Assembly: GCF_009664975.1 (NCBI RefSeq)
Contig: NZ_WJXB01000010.1
Span: forward strand, 62,001-126,000
Origin: Paenibacillus monticola
GTDB lineage: Bacteria > Bacillota > Bacilli > Paenibacillales > Paenibacillaceae
DNA length: 64,000 nt
Reading direction: 5' to 3'
Positions 52,447 to 60,689 of this stretch are shown here, in pieces; the first letter of the stretch is position 1; each line of letters opens with the position of its first letter. The notes under the pieces are model-generated. The model saw only the letters and a program-made list of their open reading frames with translations, was not told the DNA's origin and searched no databases. Position numbers and translations under genes: made by a program.

Positions 52447-52675
52447 GGCGATTGCTCCCCCTTATTATTCCCTGCTCTTGTAGTCAATTCACGATCAATG
52501 GAATTCATTCCTTATATACCGCATTCTTGCAATAATAGAAAGCGAATTCAGGAAAGTTATACTAATCTGATATTATCATAAAACACTGGACGACGGTACC
52601 CTTTTCTGCAATGCATAAAATAGGCTCTCTCTTCTCAACCTACCAATATTAAAATGCCATGGAGGAGCGGAAAAT

Positions 52676-54565
52676 ATGTCACGTAAAAATTTAACTGTCG
52701 CCGGTCTGATTACCGCAGCATTCACGGTAGTGCTGCTAACCTTTGCACTTCGGCCTGCTGAAAATGTCTCGCAGAGAGAAGCTGCTGCCGTGCCTAATCC
52801 CCCCCAGGAAAAAACATTGAAGAAAACTGCGTTGGTTCAGGATGTCAGCGCTACCGACCATTTGAATAAAGTTGATGTTAGCAAGCATTTAAGAACGATG
52901 CTTACCGAAACCCATGGAGCCTCCCCTCAGGATATTGCAGTGTATGCAAAACGCTTGCAGCAGGGGCACGGGCATATCACCATGCTGATGTGGATCGATT
53001 TTCGCGCTCATACCACTAAGACCTTTCAATCTTCTCTTCCAGAAGGAACCGATCAGGAGAATAAGCTGCTGCTAAAGTATCTAAAAACGGCAAAAGCTGC
53101 TCTAAAGGGGCATCAATCGTATGAATCTCCTACTTTTAGTATCGGCAAGAACAAATATTACTTTATGGCTCAACGCGACAAAACAGGAAATATTGGTGTG
53201 ATCGCCCTTATTAACCAGAAGGTTCTGGACCGTGTTGCTGAGCATCAACTCAAGAATCTGCGTCTGATCCCTTATCCCAAGGAAGGTAAGTACCGCGTGG
53301 AATCGGTTCATACCGATACTCTTAGCGATATCACCGTTAAGACAGGTCATGATAATGAAAATGCCAGTCATTATTACGAGAATGAAATCGTCGTTCGGTT
53401 CCAAAATGGTCATCCAACGAAAGGACAGTTGCAGACGATCGTCGCAGATATTCACTGCAAGCAGCCACGCAAGCTGGGTTATGCTTACATTTTCCGTTCC
53501 GAAGAGAAGAATTATAGCCAGCTTAAGACTTATTTCGTTAACAAGTGGCACCCAGCGTATACAGAACCTCACTATATGTATTTAACCAATGATACAACGA
53601 ACGAAAAACCAGTAGGGACTGTCACTCCAAATGACCTGCTATTCTCCACCTATCAATGGAATTTACCGGCCATTGAGACGGAACTGGGCTGGAATTTGTC
53701 CAAAGGAAGTAAAGAGGTTATTGTGGCCGTTGTGGATACAGGGGTGCAGGCGAGTCATCCGGATTTGCAGGGAAAACTTCTTACTGGCTATAACGCCATC
53801 ACGAAAGGATCAACGCCAGATGACGATGTTGGGCACGGTACTCACGTGTCAGGAATCATCGGGGCTTTGGTCAATAACAACGAAGGCGTAGCAGGGATTA
53901 GCTGGTACAATAAAATACTTCCAGTTAAGGCCCTTGATAACTCGGGGGCTGGCACCACATACTCTGTGGCGGAGGGGATCATATGGGCTGCAGATAACAA
54001 AGCGAAGGTAATCAACCTCAGTCTGGGCAATTATGCTGACTCACAGTTTCTACATGACGCAATAAAATATGCATACGACCGCGATGTCGTCATCGTCTCT
54101 GCTGCCGGCAATGATAACACGGAGCGTCCCGGTTATCCGGCTGCCTATCCAGAGGTTCTAGCGGTTGCCGCAACCAATGCTTCCTTGGAAAAAGCCTCTT
54201 TCTCCAACTACGGAGATTATATTGATGTCGCAGCACCCGGGGATAGTATAGCCAGTACGTATCCGGAAAGCCAGTATGCAGCTCTGTCCGGCACATCCAT
54301 GTCAAGCCCACATGTAGCAGCACTGGCTGGTTTAGTACGTTCTCTGAACCCGGATTTGACCAATAAAGAGGTCATGGAGCTTATGACCAAAAATGCTGTC
54401 GATCTCGGTGATCCAGGTCATGATAAATATTACGGCTGGGGTCAGATAGATGTATTAAAAACACTTCAAGCCGCTAGCGGCAGTCCCGTTCCGCTGCAGC
54501 TATGGCCACAGCATGTCCGCCTGCAGTTGAATCAATTGAAGCAGAGACTGGAAAATAATTTTTGA
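52676..54565 (+). CDS. Secreted S8 (subtilisin-like) serine protease
   Basis: 629 residues. Signal or anchor helix 8-25, a long pro-region to about 320, then the subtilase domain with Asp354 (V-V-D-T-G-V), His387 (G-H-G-T-H), Asn479 oxyanion (A-A-G-N-D) and Ser541 (G-T-S-M-S-S-P-H). Part of the pro-region (E-N-E-I-V-V-R-F, about 236-300) looks like an inhibitor-type propeptide; residues 70-200 match nothing I recognise. GGAGGAGCGG precedes the ATG. Convergent with the MocR gene, with 4 bp between. Confidence 0.9.
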   Translation: MSRKNLTVAGLITAAFTVVLLTFALRPAENVSQREAAAVPNPPQEKTLKKTALVQDVSATDHLNKVDVSKHLRTMLTETHGASPQDIAVYAKRLQQGHGHITMLMWIDFRAHTTKTFQSSLPEGTDQENKLLLKYLKTAKAALKGHQSYESPTFSIGKNKYYFMAQRDKTGNIGVIALINQKVLDRVAEHQLKNLRLIPYPKEGKYRVESVHTDTLSDITVKTGHDNENASHYYENEIVVRFQNGHPTKGQLQTIVADIHCKQPRKLGYAYIFRSEEKNYSQLKTYFVNKWHPAYTEPHYMYLTNDTTNEKPVGTVTPNDLLFSTYQWNLPAIETELGWNLSKGSKEVIVAVVDTGVQASHPDLQGKLLTGYNAITKGSTPDDDVGHGTHVSGIIGALVNNNEGVAGISWYNKILPVKALDNSGAGTTYSVAEGIIWAADNKAKVINLSLGNYADSQFLHDAIKYAYDRDVVIVSAAGNDNTERPGYPAAYPEVLAVAATNASLEKASFSNYGDYIDVAAPGDSIASTYPESQYAALSGTSMSSPHVAALAGLVRSLNPDLTNKEVMELMTKNAVDLGDPGHDKYYGWGQIDVLKTLQAASGSPVPLQLWPQHVRLQLNQLKQRLENNF

Positions 54566-54569
54566 AACT

Positions 54570-56000
54570 TCAAGCCAGAAACCTGCTCAGTAGTCTAAGA
54601 AATAATCTCAACCCCTGTTCCATATCCGCTTCATTCATCTGTGAATAACACAGGCGGATGTGACGTGAGGGAGTATCGCCAGCATAGCAGACATCGCCGG
54701 GTAGAAAAGAAATGCTCTCACGTTCAGCCAGATCATGCAGTCTGCCCACTCCTAGAGCAGATGGAAGCTCCAGCCAGAGACTAAGTCCACCCTCTGGCAG
54801 GACCCAGTTTACACCTGGCGGAGCATATTCCTTCAGCAGTTTGGCTGCTTTCTCCATACGTCCGCGCAGAGCGTTGCGTAGTTGTCCGACATACGTGTCA
54901 TATTTCTTAGAAATAAACGGAAGAACGGCCCGCTGCGTTAGTAATGGACTGCCCAAATCACTTGCGGATTTAGCGGCGATTAGACGGGATAAAATATTAC
55001 CCTCAGCCGCTACACAGGCAATTCGGCAGCCCGGAGCGAGCACCTTGCTGAAGCTTTTCATATAGACTACATGTCCATCCAAATCCATGGATTTAATGGA
55101 TGGCGGAGGCGGCGTGTGGAAATACAAATCACTGAAAGGATCGTCCTCTACAAGAAGACAGCTATAGCTGCGGGCTAATTCCAGTAGCCGCTGTCTTCTT
55201 GTCATGCTCATCGTGACTCCGCTCGGATTCTGAAAGGTTGGGCAGGTATAAATCAGCTTCGGCGGTCTTTGATCACACATTTTTGTAAGAAGATCCACTC
55301 TCATCCCCTCACTATCCATGGGCACAAAGATCATTTCTGCGCCTCGGCCCGCAAAAACGTCAATCGCTCCTGTGTAACTTGGAGCCTCCAGATAGACGGT
55401 ATCTCCAGGGCCAACAAAGGTGCGTGCTACCAGATCTATACCCTGCTGGGCTCCGCTCGTAATCATCAGGTCAGATGAGGACAGCGCGATTCCTCGCGAC
55501 TGCAAATGTCCACTCATCATTTCCCGCAGCTCAAAATCTCCCTGAAAATTACCATAAGTCGCCATCAATTCTGGCTGTTTCGTCACTAACGATGCCATCG
55601 TGGCTCCAATATAATCCAAGGGCAGTAGTTCGCTATGAATCGCTGCCAGATGAAAGGGATACTTCACCTCTGAATAATCAAAATTCCGCCACAGCTGGGC
55701 TCTCGGTAGATAGTCATCGTATTTGCTTTGCCAACCCGCACCTTCTTGACTCTGTTTATGCTCGGTTTCGGCAACAAAGCAGCCTTTTCCCTGACTACAG
55801 TTAATAACTCCTCGTCTTGCAAGCTCAGCATAGGCCTTGCTCACGGTAACCTGACTTACCTTAAGTGATACAGCCAGCCCTCGAACAGATGGCAACTGAG
55901 CACCTTGGTGCAGTAATCCTGATGAAATCCGCTGTGAGAGTGTTTCGCAAATTTGCTGCGGCAAGGATTTATTGCTGCTGCGGTTTAAATCGATGTGCAT
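54570..56000 (-). CDS. MocR-type transcriptional regulator (GntR helix-turn-helix fused to aminotransferase)
   Basis: 476 residues. N-terminal winged helix (1-75: P-S-V-R-G-L-A-V-S-L-K-V-S-Q-V-T-V-S-K-A-Y), a linker, then a fold-type I PLP domain with the cofactor Lys in K-S-F-S-K-V-L-A-P-G-C-R. MocR proteins sense PLP or amino-acid adducts and usually control a neighbouring gene. Here that is the divergent aminotransferase, and a direct repeat lies between them. Confidence 0.92.
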   Translation of the reverse strand: MHIDLNRSSNKSLPQQICETLSQRISSGLLHQGAQLPSVRGLAVSLKVSQVTVSKAYAELARRGVINCSQGKGCFVAETEHKQSQEGAGWQSKYDDYLPRAQLWRNFDYSEVKYPFHLAAIHSELLPLDYIGATMASLVTKQPELMATYGNFQGDFELREMMSGHLQSRGIALSSSDLMITSGAQQGIDLVARTFVGPGDTVYLEAPSYTGAIDVFAGRGAEMIFVPMDSEGMRVDLLTKMCDQRPPKLIYTCPTFQNPSGVTMSMTRRQRLLELARSYSCLLVEDDPFSDLYFHTPPPPSIKSMDLDGHVVYMKSFSKVLAPGCRIACVAAEGNILSRLIAAKSASDLGSPLLTQRAVLPFISKKYDTYVGQLRNALRGRMEKAAKLLKEYAPPGVNWVLPEGGLSLWLELPSALGVGRLHDLAERESISFLPGDVCYAGDTPSRHIRLCYSQMNEADMEQGLRLFLRLLSRFLA

Positions 56001-56014
56001 CCTCCTTCGCCTCC

Positions 56015-56043
56015 ACTGTTATATTTAACGCTTTACTGTTATA
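56015..56043. promoter_or_regulatory. Direct repeat ACTGTTATA, candidate MocR operator
   Basis: ACTGTTATA occurs at 56015-56023 and 56035-56043, 20 bp apart start to start (two helical turns), in the 95-bp gap between the MocR gene and the aminotransferase. The second copy overlaps TATACT (56040-56045), a possible -10 for the aminotransferase. MocR dimers typically bind direct repeats. Confidence 0.6.
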
Positions 56044-56095
56044 CTGCAATGCCGTTATGATACATCAAAATCGATAGGGTGGGGAGCAATTTTTT

Positions 56096-57313
56096 ATGGA
56101 AATCAATTACTCAACGACAGCCAATCATCTCGGGTCTTCAGCTGTTCGCGAAATTCTGAAGGTTACTCAAGGCAAGAATATTATTTCACTGGCAGGCGGA
56201 CTACCTGCAGAAGATTTATTTCCTCTGCAGGCGGTTAGTAACGCTTACAGCCGTGTGCTCTCTGCCGATTCCTCAGTGCTGCAATACGGATTAACCGAGG
56301 GCTTCACTCCTCTGCGCGATAAAATTGCTGAAAGACTTACCAAGCAGGGAATCCCTGTCACAGCAGCAGAAATGATCCTGACGACAGGTTCGCAGCAAGC
56401 GATAGATCTGTTATGCAAAATAATGATTGATCCCGGTGACACCGTCCTCGTGGAAGCTCCGACTTATCTGGCTGCTTTGCAGGTGCTCGGTTCCTACCGT
56501 GCCGATATTCAGACTGTAGAGAATGACGAACAAGGCATGCTGCCAGATGATTTGGAGGATAAGCTGCGTAGGCTCCGGCCGAAACTGCTGTACGCTGTTC
56601 CTACCTTCAACAACCCGTCAGGGGCAACCTGGAGCAAGGAACGGCGCGAGCAGACAGTGGAGTTATGTCGTCGGTACGGCGTGCTTATCCTGGAAGATAA
56701 TCCATATGGAGAAATTACGTTTGATGAAGACAAGGAGCTTTATCCCCTTTCACTAGCTGCGATCGACAGAAGCTACGGTGGAGATTATTGTGTCGTCTAC
56801 ACGGGAACCTTCTCCAAAATTGTGGCCCCGGCGCTACGCTCGGGTTGGATTGTCGGCCCCTCTGAGCTAATCAAGGTCATTGCCAAGGCCAAACAAGCGG
56901 CGGATCTGCATTCCAGTACCATTGATCAGCGCGCCTTGGATGAGCTGCTGCAGCAATTTGACATCGAGAAGCATATCCGCGTGATCTCCCGGGAATATCG
57001 TTCCCGGATGAAACTGCTGTCTGCAGAGCTGACCTCAAGGGCTTGGGAGGGTGCCCATTTCCTCGAGCCGCGGGGCGGCATGTTCTTGTGGCTGACACTT
57101 TCCGCAGACATTAATGCCGCTGATCTTTTGCCGCTCGCTGTAAATCACGGGGTTGCCTTTGTTCCAGGAGAAGTGTTCTATTCGGCGCAGCCACTGAAGA
57201 ACACCATGCGCCTCAATTTCACCCACACCCCGCCTCAGTTAATGCCAATGGCTGTACAGAGGTTAGATCAAGCGTTAACGATGTATAAAGAAAGCTTAAA
57301 CCTCTCGCACTAA
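56096..57313 (+). CDS. PLP-dependent aminotransferase, class I/II (2-aminoadipate aminotransferase-like)
   Basis: 405 residues. N-terminal S-A-V-R-E-I-L-K and I-I-S-L-A-G-G-L-P, the N-N-P-S-G substrate loop, D-N-P-Y-G-E, and the PLP Lys in G-T-F-S-K-I-V-A-P-A-L-R. Resembles the LysN/2-aminoadipate and PatA-like multi-substrate aminotransferases; the exact substrate is unknown. Divergently paired with its probable MocR regulator. GGTGGGGAG precedes the ATG. Confidence 0.88.
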   Translation: MEINYSTTANHLGSSAVREILKVTQGKNIISLAGGLPAEDLFPLQAVSNAYSRVLSADSSVLQYGLTEGFTPLRDKIAERLTKQGIPVTAAEMILTTGSQQAIDLLCKIMIDPGDTVLVEAPTYLAALQVLGSYRADIQTVENDEQGMLPDDLEDKLRRLRPKLLYAVPTFNNPSGATWSKERREQTVELCRRYGVLILEDNPYGEITFDEDKELYPLSLAAIDRSYGGDYCVVYTGTFSKIVAPALRSGWIVGPSELIKVIAKAKQAADLHSSTIDQRALDELLQQFDIEKHIRVISREYRSRMKLLSAELTSRAWEGAHFLEPRGGMFLWLTLSADINAADLLPLAVNHGVAFVPGEVFYSAQPLKNTMRLNFTHTPPQLMPMAVQRLDQALTMYKESLNLSH

Positions 57314-57353
57314 GTATTTAGCTTGTGACGCAGCATAAGCAGCCGTAAAAAGA

Positions 57354-57385
57354 CAAAAAAGGCGACCTTCCAAGGAAGAGTCGCC
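57354..57385 (-). terminator. Terminator of rnpB
   Basis: GGCGAC-C-TTCC-AA-GGAA-GA-GTCGCC forms a stem with a small bulge, then six T on the minus strand, 27 bases beyond the RNA 3' end. It may also limit plus-strand readthrough from the aminotransferase. Confidence 0.82.
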
Positions 57386-57411
57386 ATTCAGTATGCGTTG
57401 TAGTTGTAGTT

Positions 57412-57826
57412 AGGAAAGTTTGCCGTAAGCCGGGTTCTGTGCTCGTCGTGGTTCAAACGGGAACTACCCTCCCACCATAAGCGACAATCATCTATCTAGG
57501 CCATACATTACTGCACAGCTCCAGCGACCAACCTAGACGCGCCTCAGGCGAAGGCTGCCTCTTCCGGTTAAGGATCAGCGGCGTCTCATTAGGTCTTGCT
57601 CCAGATGGGGTTTACCAGGAACGAAGTCACCAGCGTTCCTCGGGGTCTCTTACACCTCGGTTCCATCCTTGCCTGTGCCACCCTAAGGTGGCCATCGGCG
57701 GTCCATTTCTGTGGCACTATCCTTCAGCTCGCGCCGACTGGACGTTATCCAGCATCCTGCCTTAAGGAGCCCGGACTTTCCTCCCGTGACGAATCACCGG
57801 CGATTGTCTGTCAAACTTTCCGAACA
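57412..57826 (-). ncRNA. rnpB: RNase P RNA (rnpB), class A architecture
   Basis: About 415 nt, minus strand. P1 is formed by GAAAGTTTG at the 5' end and CAAACTTTC at the 3' end. Conserved regions: GGAGGAAAGTCCGGGCTCC, GCCACAGAAA and ACCGCCGATGGCC, the L15 loop GGTAAACCCC...GGAGCAAGACC that pairs with tRNA CCA, AGATAGATGATTGTC, and ACAGAACCCGGCTTA. The GGCAGGATGCTGGATAACGT segment and the P15-P17 region follow the ancestral class A pattern rather than the class B of B. subtilis. It processes tRNA 5' ends. Confidence 0.95.
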
Positions 57827-57835
57827 ACATTATAT

Positions 57836-57864
57836 ATTATACAGATATCTGCAACTCTGCACAA
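57836..57864 (-). promoter_or_regulatory. Promoter of rnpB
   Basis: Minus strand TTGTGC (57859-57864), 17 bp, TATAAT (57836-57841), placing the start point at about 57829, just before the RNA 5' end. A second TATAAT (57829-57834) follows directly. Confidence 0.7.
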
Positions 57865-57880
57865 GTGCAAATAGATGGAG

Positions 57881-58996
57881 TTAGAGGAAACTGAAGGGTT
57901 CTGTATTCACCTTGGAAGCATGTACACTCGTGTCATACTTATGTTCAGCCAGCTTTTCGGCCATCCATTCGGCTACCTTCACCTTCATAATCTTCTCCGC
58001 GTTATGCCCTGGATCAATCAGAGTGATTCCTGCCAGCAAGGCATCTTGTGCCGTGTGATAATCAATATCGCCGGTAACAAGCACATCTGCACCACGGAAA
58101 ATGGCGTTGCTATAGAACTTGCCCCCTGAACCGCCCATTACTGCAGCTTTGCGGATAGGACGGTCCAAATCTCCGACCACGCGTACGTTATCTACTTTCA
58201 GTCCGCTTTTTACTGTTTCAACGAATTGTCGCAGCGTAGTAGGCTCTTTCAGCTTTCCTACTCTGCCAAGTCCCAGACTGCGGCCTTTTAAATCCATGGA
58301 GTATAGATCATAAGCAACTTCTTCATAAGGATGTGCCTTGAGCATCGCCTGTACCACTTTATTACGGAAAGCAAGCGGAACAATGGTCTCGATGCGAATT
58401 TCCTCGGCATGTGTCATTTTACCCTGTTCTCCGATAAATGGTTCTGCGCCTTCACGCGGTATAAATGTTCCATAGCCCTCAATATTAAAGCTGCAATGAC
58501 TGTAATTTCCAATCGAGCCTGCTCCGGCGTTAAGAACAGCGTCTAGGACCTTTTGGTGCTGCTCTTTCGGGACAAACACGACTAACTTAAACAGCTGTTC
58601 TGTATGAATATCCTTGATAGGTTCCCCGTTCTCAATCCCAAGAGCTTCCGCCATCCAGTCATTCATTCCGCCCTCAGTGACATCCAGATTGGTATGGCTA
58701 ATATAAACCGCTATGTCATTCTTAATTAGCTTCTCATATAACTTGCCTGCAGGTGTGTCTGTCTGAATTCCCTGCAGCGGCCGAAAAATAATCGCATGAT
58801 GGGCAATGATTAGATTGCAGCCAAGACTGATTGCCTCTTCTACTACCTCATCGTTCACATCAAGCGCCACCAGTAAGCCGGTGATTTCCATTTGCAGGCT
58901 GCCGAGCTGCAGGCCAATCTTATCCCACTCCTCCGCCACATGCTTCGGAGCCAGCTGTTCCATATATTGAATTACAGTTTGTCCTTTGGCAAGCAT
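57881..58996 (-). CDS. Nif3-like dinuclear metal protein (YqfO family)
   Basis: 371 residues: NIF3 domain halves split by an inserted PII-like domain (about 130-230), as in B. subtilis YqfO. Metal ligands are visible in I-I-A-H-H-A (about 64), T-N-L-D-V and the C-terminal T-G-D-I-D-Y-H and D-P-G-H-N-A-E. Sometimes labelled GTP cyclohydrolase 1 type 2 homologue; its real substrate is not settled. GGAGGTG precedes the ATG. Its 5' end overlaps trmK by 25 bp. Confidence 0.93.
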   Translation of the reverse strand: MLAKGQTVIQYMEQLAPKHVAEEWDKIGLQLGSLQMEITGLLVALDVNDEVVEEAISLGCNLIIAHHAIIFRPLQGIQTDTPAGKLYEKLIKNDIAVYISHTNLDVTEGGMNDWMAEALGIENGEPIKDIHTEQLFKLVVFVPKEQHQKVLDAVLNAGAGSIGNYSHCSFNIEGYGTFIPREGAEPFIGEQGKMTHAEEIRIETIVPLAFRNKVVQAMLKAHPYEEVAYDLYSMDLKGRSLGLGRVGKLKEPTTLRQFVETVKSGLKVDNVRVVGDLDRPIRKAAVMGGSGGKFYSNAIFRGADVLVTGDIDYHTAQDALLAGITLIDPGHNAEKIMKVKVAEWMAEKLAEHKYDTSVHASKVNTEPFSFL

Positions 58997-59751
58997 TGCA
59001 GCACCTCCGTAATTTGCTTAATCCGTGCTGTGATTACATTTCGTTTCTCTTCTGCAGTTTCGAGCTCTGAGCGGGATAGTGAAGCCAGTATGCCTTCAAG
59101 CTTATTGATCTCCCCTTGCCACTTGGCAAAAAAAGCAGCGTTAGGTGCTCGCAACAGCCACGGCCCCATCTCGATTAGCATTTCCCGGTTGCACATTACT
59201 GTACCTCCATCCAGTGCCAAATCACTGTATAGATGGTCATTCGTCATTCCGGGTGCAGCATCCTCTGGCATAGCTGTCAGGATCTCATAAAGCTTGCCGT
59301 CTTCCTTAAGGATGTTCTCGGCAACAAGGATCCAACCATTATTCAACAGCCAACGGCGTAAAATATCCTCCGCAACATTCGGCTGGAGTGCCAGGATTTT
59401 GATCCCTTGTAGCTTGCCTTGACTCTGCCCACGATCCAAAATAGCAGCTATCAATGCCCCGCCCATTCCGGCAATGGAGATGCAGTCTACTTCACCAGGT
59501 TCCAACACCTCAAGTCCATCCCCGCGCCGCACGGAGATCACAGCACCCTTTCCGGCTTCTGCAACCCCCTTACAGGCCGCATCATAGGGACCCTGGTTTA
59601 CTTCACCGGCAATAGCGAATACAGCCTTACCGCATTCTACAGCAGCCACAGGCAGCAAAGCATGATCCGAACCGATGTCAGCCAGTCTGCTTCCCTGTGG
59701 AATTTGCTCCAGCACACACTGAAGCCGATCTGATAATTTCACGTTATTCAT
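58972..59751 (-). CDS. trmK: tRNA (adenine22-N1)-methyltransferase TrmK
   Basis: 259 residues. Class I SAM methyltransferase: A-D-I-G-S-D-H-A-L-L-P (about 23-33), then A-G-E-V and S-I-A-G-M-G-G-A-L-I. It makes m1A22 in tRNAs and corresponds to B. subtilis YqfN. The ATG at 59751 gives M-N-N-V-K-L-S-D-R-L, aligning with the B. subtilis start, and overlaps the upstream gene by 4 bases (ATGA). Confidence 0.93.
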   Translation of the reverse strand: MNNVKLSDRLQCVLEQIPQGSRLADIGSDHALLPVAAVECGKAVFAIAGEVNQGPYDAACKGVAEAGKGAVISVRRGDGLEVLEPGEVDCISIAGMGGALIAAILDRGQSQGKLQGIKILALQPNVAEDILRRWLLNNGWILVAENILKEDGKLYEILTAMPEDAAPGMTNDHLYSDLALDGGTVMCNREMLIEMGPWLLRAPNAAFFAKWQGEINKLEGILASLSRSELETAEEKRNVITARIKQITEVLQCLPKDKL

Positions 59752-60572
59752 GATGTCACCCACGTTATCCATTTTTTCCGAAACAGGAACAGCAGAGCCA
59801 AGCCCACCGCAATTTTAGTTAATAACAAAAATGATACCCACTGGGGATAGCCCTGTCTTAGCAGAAGAGCATCTATCTCCGGCATGATCCACAGCGTTGC
59901 TCCAACTCCAAAATAAACCCCGGCAACTCCACTGATCCGGTGATATAAAAGCCAGCTCAGCCATACCATAAGCACACAGAGTGGCAGCCAGAGCAGCTCC
60001 AGTTCAAGCATAGAAGCATCTGGACGAATCTTGATGAAGAACCCGCCATACAATAAACCCCAGAAGGCAAAGCCACAGTAATTAAGCAGTCCTATCCGTA
60101 GAACAAAACCGAGAATGCACCATAGCAGTCCACAGAATCCGATTAGTATAGGTCTCCAGAACAACGGATCAAGATTATGCAGCTCAATTATCCATAGTCC
60201 GAACCCAAGGGTTAAGATGCTGGCAATCCCTGCTAGCATAAGGCTGAAGACCTTTTGCCGATCCCTCAAAACTGCCGAATATCCATAACAAACGATTAAG
60301 ACAGATAGGGCTGTTGCGAGTTGCAAAGGCCAGGGAAAAACGCTAAAATAAAGACTAATCAAGAAAATCAAGGAAATTATTCCAAAACCAAACAGCCAAA
60401 TTTTGATGCTTCCCTGTTGTAAATTATGTAACGAAATCGGATTATTATCCTTAACTGTAGCTTCATCGTCATAAATATTGGTCAAGAAATCGCAATACTG
60501 CTCAGGCAACAGCCGGCTCTTTCTCCAATACTGAATTTCTCTTAATATGATGTCACGTTTCTCCAAATTCAA
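59748..60572 (-). CDS. Multi-pass membrane protein of unknown function (DUF2157-like)
   Basis: 274 residues from a TTG with AGAGGG upstream; an ATG 8 codons earlier has no ribosome site. A cytoplasmic N terminus of about 55 residues (R-E-I-Q-Y-W-R-K-S-R-L-L-P-E-Q-Y) precedes about eight membrane helices. The N-terminal region resembles DUF2157 proteins. Its end overlaps trmK (ATGA), so the two are translationally coupled. No function can be assigned. Confidence 0.65.
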   Translation of the reverse strand: MNLEKRDIILREIQYWRKSRLLPEQYCDFLTNIYDDEATVKDNNPISLHNLQQGSIKIWLFGFGIISLIFLISLYFSVFPWPLQLATALSVLIVCYGYSAVLRDRQKVFSLMLAGIASILTLGFGLWIIELHNLDPLFWRPILIGFCGLLWCILGFVLRIGLLNYCGFAFWGLLYGGFFIKIRPDASMLELELLWLPLCVLMVWLSWLLYHRISGVAGVYFGVGATLWIMPEIDALLLRQGYPQWVSFLLLTKIAVGLALLFLFRKKWITWVTS

Positions 60573-60641
60573 CAGTTCATCCCTCTTTCCAGGCATAAAA
60601 GGTCAGTTTTGAGTATTGTAATATTTTCCATCCATTGAAAT

Positions 60642-60676
60642 AAAAAAGACCTCCTGCCACTGTGCAGCAGAAGGTC
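60642..60676 (-). terminator. Terminator after sigA
   Basis: GACCTTCTGC...GCAGGAGGTC stem with small irregularities, then six T on the minus strand, 14 bp after the sigA stop. Confidence 0.78.
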
Positions 60677-60689
60677 CAGTTCTTAAATC

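Noticed and set aside
57596..57874. 92-residue plus-strand frame
   Set aside because: It is antisense to the RNase P RNA and has no ribosome site.
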